A stretch of 64,000 bases of DNA from Symsagittifera roscoffensis (GCF_963678635.1 NC_087065.1:67857374-67921373), one strand, 5' to 3'. Positions 43,056 through 55,330 are shown, counted from the first letter of the stretch. A program made the numbers and translations. The notes: generated by a model from the sequence alone, not told the origin.

Positions 43056-45086
43056 AGTTAAAATAGCTAAATTTGCTAAATTTTTAACGGTGATACCAAT
43101 ATTTGTATTTGGATTGTGATTTCAATTTATATCTTGAGAAATTGTATGATTGTGTGTATTTATTTGAAGGAAACTATTTTATTGCTTAGAATGGTTAGTT
43201 TATTTTTCCAGATAATTGTTTTGCTAAAGTGAAGCAAAAATTCGTAACTTGTTAATTCGTAGCAGTAAATTAAGAGGTAAATACTGATTTGCACACTATA
43301 TACCACTGGTGCCTAATTTTAGAGCTCTCGAAGAAGCGAAAAAAGAAAATTGAGAAAACTTTGTTCGTTTTCTTAGTTTATGAAATGTATTAGTAAAAAA
43401 TGCTTAAATTTTCAAAAAAAGTTATGAGAAAAGAAGGTAGTATAGGTATAATTATGTTTATTACATCAAAGAAAATGAATAAAAAATTACAAATTGATAC
43501 ACGAATCAGAAAATGACACACGCAAGACATGTGATGAGTAAAACTAGCAAAAAAAGTGATAGAGTGACTTCTTTCTAATATGTTTGTCGAACTTTACTAT
43601 AAAGTTTTGTTAAATATCATACAAAACAATGAAGTAAGTTAATCTTGCGCATACATTTAGAGGCTGAAACCAGCACAATGTAAAATTTGGGCAAGAATAA
43701 ATTTGTGAGTTTTTGATGACCTCTCTTTGTGATATCATTAACTTTTACTTTTTTTGTTGTTAAACTAAGCTTCAATATTTTCTGCTTTTGTATTGATACT
43801 CTACAATTATTTTGATATACATAATACATTGTTTTTCCACCTCAACATAAAACGGTTTTTGAGTACTTGTTGAGTTTCAACGACTAAAAACAAACCATAT
43901 AGATATTTTTCTCAAAATAGCTCTCAAATGGCACCTGCCAGCAGGCTTGTTGCCTTGGGGCGTCCATTTAAATCGGCGCTACAAAAATTGTATATATCAT
44001 AAATATGGTTGGTAATGATCTCGATTCATAAGCGAGTTTGTTATCGTTTAGTTTTCATTAAGTTTGATTTTGGCGCAAAATGTTGTTCGTCTTAATCAGT
44101 TTCGGCTGATGGTATATCGGCATACTCGTCGAAATTTTGACTTGTGCTTTGGCTGGATAAAGTCAAAGCTGTGTATCTGATTTTTTTTTGTGAGAATAAT
44201 TTTGTTTTCGGCTAAACGGGAGTCTGCACATGTATTGTCGGCTTAGCCACTGCTGGATAATTTTGCATGAATGCCAAATTAGCGCTGGTAAATGTGTTTC
44301 TAGACTTTTTTCCTGGCCTTGAACTTAATGAGTTTTTTTCAAAATTTTAAAAAGCGGATTTCTGTCATCTTCGGTCTGCTAGCTTGCCACGCGATGTTTT
44401 TGTAATGTATTGCAAGTGAGGCAACGCTCCGCTGTATCCCTGTGTCAATCTTCTGACCATGTTATATACATAGGGGAATTGCAGATTCTGTTTTACAGCG
44501 TAATGCTATCGGAATGAGGAAAGCTGTTTGTTTAATCACTTTAAGTTTTGTCTCGGTAGTTACTCCTCATATATTAGAAATATGCGTGAAAACATCTGAT
44601 TAGAGTTTTGTATTCCAACCACTGAACTGGTGGTGCTTTTATTGCATTAGTTCCAAAAACTATAACTAAACAAAAATTTTCTAATTTTTCTGTTTTCCTA
44701 TTCTTAATGCTTATTTTTTGTTCTAGAGAGTTCTAAAAATGACTTGTTTGAAGTCGAGTAAACCCAATTTTTGTTATTACTCTCAAAATCCGAAAGAAAA
44801 AATCCTGGGATCTTTGATTCTAATTTTTCTTGTTCCTGAGTAAATTTTTGTTCTGCACTAAAGATTGAACCAGGAGTGTTAAATGCGTGATTTCACTTTC
44901 GGAAACTCTGAATGGTGCAGTGCTTGATTTTGAATGTAATGAATGAAATAACTGCTCGCTACCGTTATGGACTGGTTTCTTATCTGGTCAGTTGGCCACG
45001 AAATTCAGTCTGATTATCAATTCACAGTATTTGTTCTGCAACACTTCTAGCAGCGATCAAAACTTCTTTCTTTTCTGGATCTAGTC
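43056..45086. other. Spacer between the two inositol monophosphatase genes
   Basis: AT-rich; it should contain the 3' end of gene 1 and the promoter of gene 2. An aataaa occurs near 43,470. A SINE-like body (tattgtcggcttagccac, about 44,233) is present. No other gene is seen. Confidence 0.5.
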
Positions 45087-48000
45087 ATGCAAAATGGCTA
45101 TTCGAAGGATGATTTTCTGTTATGGCGAGATTTCGCTGTGAAGTTGTGCAGACATAATGCCTCAGTGGCCAAAGGGTTCCAAGAGAGAAGAAAACTGGAC
45201 GAAGATAGTTTCAAAGTGGACACAAAGCTTGACTTCACCGGTACAGTTGAAAAGATAAAAATAGAGTTTCAACGAAGTGATATACGTGCTATTTCAATAG
45301 CTGTCAAGGATGGATCTAAGATTTTTGCAAGCAAGAGCGAATGTTTAATCAAATCAAAAGTTGGATCTTGTTAACTATACCCCCAATAGTAACTTGTAAC
45401 GAATCCCCGCTATAGGGAACGAACTGAACAGTTAGGCATATACGAATTTTGTACCATGTAACTATTCCTCAACCCACCCCCTTATTGCAAAAGTTTTCTT
45501 TACCCTTCTTGGACCGAGCAAATTGATTTTCCTTAATTTTCTCAAAATAATTAAGCAGTAGATTATAATTTGGCAAAAATGTCTACCCCGTTTCTAAAAA
45601 TAAGTCTAAATTGGCACATTTTTAAGACTAGCCGGCCAAAAATAGATCATGTCGTTAAATAGTACTCAAACTTGCAGTTTTTTGCTAAAGTGACGATCCC
45701 CCGAGAATGGGAGGCGGTCACTCCCTGCCTAATAAATCCATCCCTATTAACTCCACCAGCAATCATTTCAAAAATTTCGATAAATCGATTGCAAAACTTT
45801 AAATTCGAAGTCTTATAATTGTTTGCTTCGTTTCCATTTTTAAAGGCTAAAGGCACCTAAAAATTCTTTAGGGTGCTTGAGTCTCTTCTCAACATGCCGT
45901 TCTTTTTGTCGTCAAAGAGGTTAGTTTTTTTATCATAATTATTTTTCTCTGCTCTTTCTCCACCCCCTTCCCCCACCTGCGATTTTTTACAATTTAATTT
46001 TTGTTCACATTGTTCGATTCCTACAAAAATTGGTATGTGGCAAACATATTCGGTCTTCATACATAACCTTGTAAAACGCCTGGTTATACTGTAAAATTGA
46101 TGTCTAATCGAGGCGGGGGGGGGGGGGGGAGGGGGCAGGAAAAGAGCCTTTCTCGCCTTCGGCAACAGAGTGTAAGCTTTTTTCACGATTGGCTTTTGAA
46201 AAATTTCGGCGGCCTTTTTTTGGGCGGCCATTACAAATTTTTCCACCTCTGGCAAAAGACCAGATTGACCATTATTTTTGCTTATACTTCTCTTTTTTGA
46301 CAGATTTAGTGACTGAAGCTGATCAGCTGGTGGAAGACAACATCAAGTCGGCTATTTGCACTTCTTTTCCAACTCACTCATTTGTAGGCGAAGAGTCCGC
46401 AAAGGGTAAGAAAGGATTTAATAGCTTTAGCGAACAAAATTGGCTTTAGTTTCAAAAATAAGTAAAAATAGGCGTTGAAATTAATTGTAGCAAGTGAGAG
46501 ATTATCAGTAGCGAAATTTTTTCGACCATTGAAAAATCAGGTCTCACAAATAATCATCGGGATTGGTCGAGTGTATGTAGAGTATATTATATGGAAGTAT
46601 ACTTGGAATTTGTCGAGTATATGGAATGTATATTAAAGCCCTTTTAGTAGTGATTCAAACATTTAAACGTTTCCGGCAAAAAGTTTAGTCGTAATGGGAA
46701 AGACCCAAAAAATGCAAAGAAAAAAGGAGCGTGAAGATGTATCCTTGTATTAGGAAGCATCCGGTAATTGCGATTCGATTTTAATCTTAATTTGAAAAAC
46801 AATTTTATTTTAATTTGCTGATCTAAGTTGGACACAAACTGTCAATAACCACTGATAAATATAAGTGATGTTCTTTATGCTTTAATGCCATGAATTCGTG
46901 AATGTAATATAGGCATCCAATTTAGTCCTTCTCAGCCCTATGATTGGTTGATGTCAGTGGTTGCAATTCTTGCCTCCAATTACCCGAAATTTTCTAATAA
47001 AAACTCCGGGTAATTATTTTTATTTTAGCAAAGCTCGATTGAAATGTTGGGTGTCTAACCTCACACTTAAGTATAAACTTAACATTTTTCAGGTCAGACA
47101 AAGTTCTCGGGCAGTGATGTGGAGCCCACATGGGTTGTGGACCCCATTGATGGAACTATGAATTTTGTTCACGGCTACCCTGGATATTGCATTTCCATCG
47201 GGGTCATTTACAAAGCCAGGTCTGGATGGATTTAATAAATCTAAACTAGCAGTTCGCTGTCAACTATAATTATATTTCCACTCCTTTACAATTATGCATG
47301 CTGAGAAAAACTTGTGAGGGATCTTTTATAGAATCCGTTGAATAATACTTACATACTTAAGAAGTAGCTTTTAAAATGGTGACCATTCGACTAGCAAAAA
47401 GATCGACTAGCATAAAAGTTTGAAAACATGAAAATGTATCGACTAGCATAATTTTGACAGCTTTTTTTCTCAGAACTACAAAACAACAAGAAGAATAATC
47501 AGCTCAAATTGAAACTTGAATTTCTGATCTGAGAATGAGAAAATTGAATAATTTAGAAAATAAGCTTTCAACAAGAAAATTAAAATCCTTCTCACACAAA
47601 TCGTGATAACTTACCTCCCGACCTGTAATGGCTTAAACCAAACACTGATTGCCGCGAAAATTCGGAAATGTATGAAAAAACTGTGATGTACATATATTTT
47701 TTCGTTAAATGTTTTCATTTCGTATAATGTTTAATATTGTTAATAAATGAATTTTGTGTTTGATTTTGTATGCTAGTCGATACAGTTTGCAGTTTTAAAA
47801 TTTTTTGCTTGTCGAGCTTTATGCTTATCGGTACAATTCCTTTAAAATGGCGTTTTAAATAATAATTATTTTTCTTCTGGTAAATAGAGTTGAACTAAAG
47901 CAAATATCTTGTTTTTGCTCACCAGTTTCCAGAGAGAAATATCTCCTGTCAGAAGGACCGGATCCCCAAAATTTTTGTTAGCGAATCAGAGTTAAGTATT

Positions 48001-49564
48001 CAAAAATCTGACGAGTTAAGCAGAAAAATCAGTATGTTTGGGACTGTTGAAAAGATGCTGATTGGTTGATCATTTTTGTGCATTTGGTCCTTCTATCATG
48101 AGAAAAGAGCCCATCTTTTTTAGAGTAATGAACGCAGTGAGCACTCTTTGATAGGTCTTGTGATGTTTTAAGTTTTTTTTTCGTTCTTAGGAAAAAGTCT
48201 AAATTTTTTCCCCGTTCAATTTTGATTTTTTTTTGCGGTTTAACTTTTTTAATTTTTGTTCATTTCCTTTGCTGAAAGGAAGGCAAACTCCACTACCCAA
48301 CAGCAAAAGTGAAACGATCACGAAAAACGTGATCGATTTCTAATTTCGAAAGTGGAATTTAGTTATCAGATTTCCCAGCAAAATAAAGCTTTACCTTTTG
48401 GTCTAATTGGGTTACTTAATCAAGAGAGCACTAATCATAACTTGTTCGAGAAATTCAAAAGAGTTTAAGCGGCATATATTTTTTTCTTTGCGATTCGAAA
48501 GTTGAAGTTTTTTTTTCAAAAAACATGTCAGTGTTTTTTTGTTTCCTTGCGTTCATTACTTTTTTCCAACTGGCAGTTGGCTATGTTTGAGGAATATCCC
48601 GAACAAGTGTATTCTGTGGTTTTCTAAAATCGGGAACAAATAGGTGCCCCAAATGCATAATTTCGCTAAAAGTGAGGAACATCCCGATGAAGCATTGATT
48701 AGTATTCACTATTAGGTCAGTTATGTTAACCTAGATCTGTGGTTGGTGTCGTGTATGATATTGTGAGTGACAAAATGTACTCGGCTGTGGAATCTGAAGG
48801 CGCTTTCTGCAATGGAAACAAGATCCAAGTTTCGTCCTGTGAGAAGATGCAGCAGTGCATGCTTATGTTAGAGGTAAGCTTTCGGCGACTTGTGGCTGTG
48901 GATCGGAATTACTAGTTGATATAATCTAAAAGAGATAAAAAAACAGAATCTTGGCTATGTAGGAATCAAGCATTTGCTCCTGAATTTATACAAAGGTTGA
49001 AAGTTGAAATTATTTCCAGCAAAATAAATTATGAATTTTCATTCACAAGTTTTTATGATGATTTTGGTTTTTTGGAGCGTATTACAGAAAAGCCGAAAAA
49101 GCCAACTTTGATTCCCTTGATTCAAGCGAAAAAATTACTGAAGTACTCGATTTATAAGAAAATCGAAAGGTCGTGGCAAAAAATTTCTGTACATATCTTT
49201 AAAACCGCGCTTACTTTAGCTTCCCTTTGTGAGAGATGCAACTTGGTGTTGTGAGGCGACTGAGACATTGAACAATCTCCTCTCGAACCACATTTGCGCC
49301 ATTCGGATGTCGGGCAGCTCAGTTCTTTCCTTCTGTCTCGTTGCCGAGGGATGTGCGGACGCGTTCTTTGTTGCCGGCTGTCACCTCTGGGACGTAGCTG
49401 CAGCAGCTGTCATTGTCAGAGAAGCCGGCGGTGTCTTCCTGGATCCCTTCACGCTAGGCGAACCGAAGCTAACCAAGCGAAAGTTTTTAGCCAGTTGCAG
49501 TATGAATCTAGCAAGTGCTTTGAGCACTCATATAAAATCAACAACTGAATTTAAAGAAGACTGA
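45087..49564 (+). CDS. Inositol monophosphatase, paralogue 2 (5 exons)
   Basis: IMPA1-like phosphatase of the same family as its upstream neighbour. Exons 45,087-45,240, 46,304-46,405, 47,093-47,219, 48,735-48,873, 49,220-49,564; GT-AG introns, phases 1, 1, 2, 0; product 288 residues. E81 in VGEES, D102 and D105 in DPIDGT and D232 in HLWDVAAA are present. The residue after the catalytic-loop threonine is Met (GTMNFVHG; the usual residue is Thr, as in paralogue 1). Intron positions 1, 2 and the last match paralogue 1; the phase-2 intron (after YKA) is extra. Divergence between paralogues is high, so the duplication is old. The exon 1 donor (ccg|gtacag) is weaker than the others, but the frame and LDF-DLVTEAD join support it. 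An AG lies 2 bases before the ATG. Confidence 0.88.
48118..48595 (+). repeat. Dispersed repeat family R2, copy 4 (long form) in intron 3 of IMPase 2
   Basis: Leading block agagtaatgaacgcagtgag and aggtcttgtg as at 37,161, then aaggcaaactccactaccc (48,284), the perfect small hairpin gatcacgaaaaacgtgatc, and the end ccaactggcagttggctatg. Confidence 0.75.
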
Positions 49565-50318
49565 TTTCTGGGTTTATAAAAATATTTAATGCATTGATTG
49601 GTAAGTTCAGAATATATATTAGCCAAGATTTGCTCAATTTGATATCATAGCTCATACGTCTTAAAGGCAAAAGCTTGAGTTGCAATATTAAGTTGTTTGC
49701 GTTCTCTCAAAGAAACTCGTTTGATCTGATAATTGCATCTTAATTTTTTTTGAGGGAGATTTTCGCCCACAAAACAAAGCTAAAATTAAAATTACAAATT
49801 AGGTTCTGTTTATTTCCGCAAAATAATTTTGTTAAAGATTTATATCGGCACAGAATCTCAAAATTATCGGAAGTGAGAAAGTTTTTTTGGACTTCCTAGG
49901 TTACCTAGGCCTTGATTAGCACTTGAATGGTTAGTTGGATACCCTCATGATTACACTATTTTAAACAGAAGTGTCAAATACAAAAGTCAGAATTGAGTAA
50001 ATACTTCTGAAAGCTTAGTCAACTTGCACGCCAATTTAAAAAAAAACCAATTGGCAAGCAGTCTTCTCCTTGAGCAGGAGATTCCCCTCTGATCTGACCC
50101 AGTGAATGATCGTCCCTGTAAATGAGTCATCGGCTAAATTTAAGCCTCAAGTGAACATGCAGTGCTCAACTTTGATTGCCTCAAAAAAATTGTTTAACGA
50201 AGTGATTAATCTCTTAAAATTAACATAAATTAAACTTAAGTTAACTTAAATTAACTTTTTGTTCCTGCACTTCGTATTTGAGAAAAACAACCCATTTTTA
50301 AGTTTCTTTAGAATAGAA
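49565..50318. other. Spacer between IMPase 2 and the methyltransferase gene
   Basis: No coding motif. An acceptor-like tttttaagtttctttag ends at 50,311, about 75 bases before the likely methyltransferase start. It could be a 5' UTR intron end or a trans-splice site. Confidence 0.4.
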
Positions 50319-50342
50319 ATGAAAGTCAATTGGATTTCATGA
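50319..50342 (+). promoter_or_regulatory. Seven-codon upstream ORF overlapping an alternative start
   Basis: ATG at 50,319 opens a seven-codon frame closed by TGA at 50,340-50,342. That stop overlaps an in-frame upstream ATG of the methyltransferase (50,339-50,341) as ATGA. It may influence which start codon is used. Confidence 0.35.
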
Positions 50343-50386
50343 TTGTGTCTTTTTTAACCTGCGTGATTTTGATTTCGGATGCAAAA

Positions 50387-51085
50387 ATGAGCGATAGTGA
50401 TTCTACTTCCCAAGCTGTGGTTATCTACGATGAAAAGCAATTCTCTCATCCATTTGCGGAGTTTAAAAAGTCATTCAAAACTTTCTCATTTTCATCTGGA
50501 CCGTCTGGACACTTCTTTGAAGTAAAAATAAAGCAAGACTGGGACGCGGTGGGCGTCGCTGGAGTTGTCTGGGAATCAGCCGAGATTCTTTCGATCTACT
50601 TCTCAAAGTATCCGGGGTTAGTGCGAAACAAGCGTGTTTTGGAGCTAGGAGCGGGAACTGGGCTTTGTTCAATCGTCTGCAAACACCTGGGAGCTGAACA
50701 AGTTATCGCTACGGATAGAAAAAGTGTGATTCACGCTTTGAAAGAAAACGTCGAGTTGAATTTTTCAGATGTGAATTCTTCTGACTCAGTGGTTGTCAAT
50801 ATTCTCGATTGGACTGAAATAGACACGAAGTGGGAAATGACATTCAGTCCGGACATAATTTTAGGAGCAGATCTAGTTTATATTGACGAGCTTTTTGACG
50901 ATTTACTGAAAACTTTGCTGAAAGTGACTTCCAAACAAACTGTGGTTTATTTCTGCAGTAAGATTAGATATGATAGAGATTTGAAATTTTATGAACTGTT
51001 GAGAATAAATGGTTTCGAGTTTGAGGTACTCTTATCAGTTCCCGATAAATCTATTAATATTTATAAAATTCATTTGAAAAGTTAA
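50387..51085 (+). CDS. METTL21-like protein lysine methyltransferase (single exon)
   Basis: A class I SAM-dependent methyltransferase of the METTL21/FAM119 family, whose members methylate lysines of chaperones and translation factors in cytosol or nucleus. With start ATG 50,387 the product is 232 residues, near METTL21A length. Landmarks: GVVWESAEIL (59-68), motif I VLELGAGTGL (84-93) binding SAM, acidic D110 at the end of strand 2, LDWTE (140-144), and GADLVY (160-165), the family's D-x-x-Y-type block. An in-frame ATG at 50,339 would add 16 mostly hydrophobic residues (MIVSFLTCVILISDAK). I prefer the downstream start because the family is soluble, but a membrane-targeted isoform cannot be excluded. 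Substrate is unassigned. Confidence 0.88.
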   Translation: MSDSDSTSQAVVIYDEKQFSHPFAEFKKSFKTFSFSSGPSGHFFEVKIKQDWDAVGVAGVVWESAEILSIYFSKYPGLVRNKRVLELGAGTGLCSIVCKHLGAEQVIATDRKSVIHALKENVELNFSDVNSSDSVVVNILDWTEIDTKWEMTFSPDIILGADLVYIDELFDDLLKTLLKVTSKQTVVYFCSKIRYDRDLKFYELLRINGFEFEVLLSVPDKSINIYKIHLKS

Positions 51086-51209
51086 TGAGATTTTTACAAG
51101 ATATCACAAACGTTTCCAGGTCTTTAAAGTTAGTATCCTGAAAATCAAGGGCGGATCTAAGATTTTCGATAAAAGGAGAAGAGGAAGATTTTTGAAACAT
51201 GTTCAAAAT

Positions 51210-51538
51210 CAGGGGCGGATCTAGGATTTTCTCGAGGGGAGGCGGATTTTCAAAAAGTTATCGAAAATTTGTCGACCAACTTGTTTCCGAGCTCTCCTAA
51301 AGCACTAAAAAGACTAGGTTTTGGCCAAATTTTTTGCGCCGCAGGCAAACTTTTGAAAAAAATCGCGTTTTCTTGGAGCGCGCTCGCGCTCAAATTTAGT
51401 ATATATTGGCGTCCAAGGCGCCTTTAGAAAAATTTTAGGGTCGGTCGGTCAAAAACGGTTTTCTTAAAAATTGCCAAAAGGGGACCCTTTGGGTCGGCAG
51501 GAAGTCGAATCCCTAAGGGGGGAGGGCGTCCGCCCCTG
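51210..51538 (+). mobile_element. hAT-like MITE, intact ends with 8-bp target duplication
   Basis: Starts caggggcggatctagga and ends gcgtccgcccctg, giving a terminal inverted repeat CAGGGGCGGA. It is flanked by a perfect 8-bp direct duplication ttcaaaat (51,202-51,209 and 51,539-51,546). The CAG...CTG ends and 8-bp duplication are hallmarks of hAT transposons. At 329 bp without an ORF it is non-autonomous. A fragment of another copy (agggcggatctaagatttt) lies just upstream at 51,154-51,190. Confidence 0.88.
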
Positions 51539-51546
51539 TTCAAAAT

Positions 51547-53589
51547 AATGAAAATTTAAATTTTGAAAAACTATACTTCTGAGCCCGAGAATGAACTATT
51601 TGGCGTAATTTTCTGCGCGGTAGGCAAGTTTTTAAATTAAAATAGCCGTCCTTTACCTTTTTTGGAAGCTTTTAACCAAGCTTGTGGTACATTGGCGATG
51701 AAAGAGCCTTCAAAAAAATTAGGGATGGTCAGTCAGAAATGGCTGTTTTCAAATAGCGGCCTACCCTCTCAGCATGGTAAGAAACGTAATCATGACTCAG
51801 AATGCTGAAACGCATGAATGTTTGGACTACGGGAGCGCTCGAAAAGTGGCTAAGTCTCCGCTTGTCAATCGGAAGCTCGTGGCCTATATTGACGCGTGCG
51901 CTTTGCTTGAAGGCGACGCAACACTACCCAACGCAAAAAAAAAATAATCAAAAAGGTGCAAGTAGTTGCTAAATTGTCAGCCACCAGCGGTGGAGCTCAT
52001 ATTTAGTGTAAGTGGCGCAAATTGTTTCAGATCCCTAAAAAAACTAGTTTTCCTTGATTTCAAAATTTTGGTGATTTTCTAACCCTTATGGGACTATGTA
52101 TTTTTCAAAGTTGAAACAAATCACCCGGTATATGTGTCAGTAGGAAAGAATGTTCTGTTGCATTGGATGATGAGACGGGACAAGAAGTTATGAGCAAAAA
52201 AACAGTTGCTTCTATATTTTCAATCTATACGGTGCGCTCGGAAATTCAAAATTTTTCTATGAGATGAAAAGTTGGTTGTTTTTTTTTTCTTGATTTTTGT
52301 ACTTTTCTGCAAAGCTTACTTTTGCCTTTTCTAATTTTTGTTTCGTTTGAGAGCTACTAATTGCCCCTTTTCGCTTATGCTCGCGAAGTTCAGCTTGCCT
52401 ATGTTCAATTTTTAGATTGGAAAAATGAATTAAGCTTAACTTTCTGGCAAGCTTAACAGAATCTGGCCAGCTGATTTTAGGTTTTGCAGCTTCGATACTG
52501 AAGCAATTGTTGACTTTTTTTGATTTAATTGGTGATTGGACTTTGAAAAAATTCAAATTTCTTTGGACATTCGATTTTTTACTCCTCAAATGACAACTGA
52601 TTCATCAATAACGTAGTATTCATTTTCGACCTCACAACTATCTGATTTTTGTGTGCGTGGAATTAAAAAAAATCCCAAACACAAAATTTTTCTCGCTCCC
52701 AGCAAAGGTTAAAAGTTGTAGGTAAGTTGGCAATGTTGTACAAAATATGCTCGTAGATATCATTTTCACTCTTTGATTGAACTGTTGACTCAAGCATCAC
52801 TTGTAATTTCAAAAATAATTGGCTGTATCCGCTCAGTCAATGCGCATTCACTGCTGCCGTGTAGTTGATTCAACTTTGAAGAGCGTGACGGTATATTTTT
52901 TTCTACAGACAAATTTCGATTTCTTAACAAATAACTTCGCTTTTGATACCAACTGAAAAATATAGATATCTGAGCTGAAAATTTGAAAAATGATTCACCT
53001 ATATGTTTTCCATGAAATAGAAAAGTTTGGAAAGTTCTTTAAAGGCTAATTTTGAATATTTAATTTAAACGGAACTGACAATTTTTACCGAAAATGATCA
53101 GAACTTAACGTACACGTAGCGCTGCGACGAACCAAGCTGGCTAAGCATTTTTTTTCAAATCCGGTTTGGGGAGTTTAATTAACCAAAATATTGCCTACAG
53201 ATGTGGCCTATGTATATGCATACAATTTCTAAGTCTGCAATTCGTCTTGAGGTTAAAATTTAAAACTGATTTCAGGTTTTTCTATTTTTCAATGCTGTAT
53301 GACGCTCCTTTTTGTACTATTTTCCGTAAAAAAGAGCTAAACTAATTAGATTTTTGGTCTAGAGTTTTTTTAAAGATTTTCAGTCCATTTCTTCTGAAAC
53401 CATAGTGTACTTAGATTCTAGAAGTTTCTGAAATTTAAATAGTTTTTTTTTGTGAACCCCCGAAATATTGGTGTCATTGCAATATCAGCTTGATTTTAAA
53501 CTAAAAAGACTCAAAATTTCAGGCGTACTCATTTTTTCTTTTTGCTATGTTACATGTGGAATCCTGTGGTTCAACGGGTCGTGTGATGG
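51547..53589. other. Intergenic sequence; one basic open frame of doubtful reality
   Basis: No recognised gene. A 110-codon minus-strand frame (52,257-52,589) lacks an ATG and encodes a lysine/glutamine-rich product (KKSNVQRNLNFF, QAELREHKRKG). It could be an exon of an unseen gene or chance. Confidence 0.35.
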
Positions 53590-54128
53590 AATTTCATTTT
53601 TTTGTTCCGACTTTCGTAACGAAATTAACGAAATATTTGTGCTCGGGGTAGCTTTATTTCTTCAGACAAATGTCGACTAGCCATTTTTGATAGATTTTTT
53701 TTATCATTCAAAAGGTATTATTGTTTTGAGCTTAAATTTAAAAACGAAATATTTCACCTGTGATCATTTTTCATTATGGGTGTTAATAGATTGCCATTTC
53801 GGTCAATTCGGGACAATTAACGCGCGATATAGTTTGCGCTTTTAACGTCAAAGCGGAGATTTACTCCGTCTTAGAAATCGTTCGAAATTGGTTAAGTAAG
53901 CTTATCTGCCATATTTGATTTTTTACTAGGAGTGAAATTTATCATTTTTGTACTTTATATGGGGTATGGTGGGATGATTTTCACAAAATACCTCAATTTT
54001 TAAATAAAATGTTTTCATTTTGTTTAATTATATTTAATGTTCTCATGTTAATACTGCTCCATATACTTTTAACGGCAGTCGGAACTTTCAGGGCTACGCC
54101 CTGATTCGAGCAGTCTTGTTTGTTTTCA
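53590..54128 (+). repeat. Dispersed repeat family R1, copy 2
   Basis: Inverted counterpart of 633-1,190 with the same block order: gttccgac, gtgctcgg, cttcagacaaat, cacctgtgatcatttttc, acaattaacgcgcgata, actttatatggggtatgg, ctccatatacttttaacgg, cagggctacgccctgat. Confidence 0.75.
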
Positions 54129-54929
54129 AAACAAGATGTTTTAGCTGTAATTTTTAGTGGCGTTGCTTTCTAATATCTGTGAACTTAATTGGCCTGTAGA
54201 ACACTATAAAACACAGGTTCTATAGAACACTGTGAAAACTCTGTCGGATGACAATTTGTTGGCTAGAATCAAAATATCACTTTGCTGCTGTTTATATTGT
54301 TTATTAGTAATTTGTCTGAGGAAGACATGATTTTGTTCTTTAAAGGACTTGATGAAGCGTTTTAAACATGTAAAAATCTGAAGTAAAATTTATGATTGTT
54401 AATTTAAAAAATCTGATAAGATTGAAGCATATATTTAGAAGTTTTTTTTGATAATTGTATCTTCTTATTTGAAAGATTAAAAATTAGAATTCAATCTTTG
54501 TTTCAAATAAACAGCAAACTAGCTCGTATATCAGGGAAAAGCACTCAAAGTTCCGATTGTTTCTGTTTCTATTAAGATTGAGTATTAAGAAACTATTAAA
54601 TATTAATCGACCAGCTTTGTTTTAATCGAGCAGCTGCGTTTTCGTTTTGTGCAAGCGTAATCGCATGGCAACCCAAAAATTTCAGGAATGATACCTATTT
54701 GATGGCTGTCCTTTTTATTTGTAAAGTTCGTCAGAATATTAAAAAAAACACCCCAAGCATTAATATTCTTCATTTTCTTCGGAAGTCAGAACAATTAAGG
54801 TAATATGTCCTGGCACGTGCATTGAGTTTTGTTTCGGAAGTTGTATGTAGTCGTCCGAGCGGTTCGCTCATAAGCTGGCTCCAATTACAACAGTTTCCAC
54901 TTTGTAACCAGCATGTATTCCACTGCTAA

Positions 54930-55330
54930 ACATTATTGTTCCGACTTTTGAGGAAAGTGACGAAAAATTTGTGCTCAGCTTGGGTTTTTCTTCACACAAA
55001 TTTCGGCTATATAATTAGCAATTTTTGAAATAATTTTATCTTATTCTGCGAAGGGTGTTGTTATTCTGAGCTCAATTTTGAAACGATATTTCACTTGCGA
55101 GCAACTTTTGTAAAGTGTTCGAGAAGGGTTTACGGATTTGCTATTCGGCCAATGCGAGATTTTTAACGTGCGATATATTTCGTGCTATGAACGCGTCAGC
55201 GGAGATTTAATCTGTCTTAAAAATTGTTGCAAATTGAGTTGAGGCATGCTATTTGGTCTATTTTTTTTACTTTGCTATATGCGAAGCTTATCACGTTTTT
55301 ATTTACTTAGCGTTTGGGAAGACGAGTTTC
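54930..55330 (+). repeat. Dispersed repeat family R1, copy 3 (diverged, 3' truncated)
   Basis: Follows copy 2 by 0.8 kb in the same orientation. It shares ttgttccgacttt, gtgctcag, cttcacacaaatt, gagctcaa, atatttcac, the aacgtgcgatata block and gcggagatttaatctgtctta. The region after the ctttgctatatgc block is not recognisable. Confidence 0.6.

Noticed and set aside
45857-46255. Minus-strand 132-codon frame with a proline run
   Set aside because: The proline run is a homopolymer G tract (46,113-46,137) read antisense, and it overlaps exon 2 flank of IMPase 2.
52257-52589. 110-codon basic frame as a real gene
   Set aside because: It has no ATG, low-complexity lysine-rich composition from A-rich DNA, and no motif. 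Left as doubtful.
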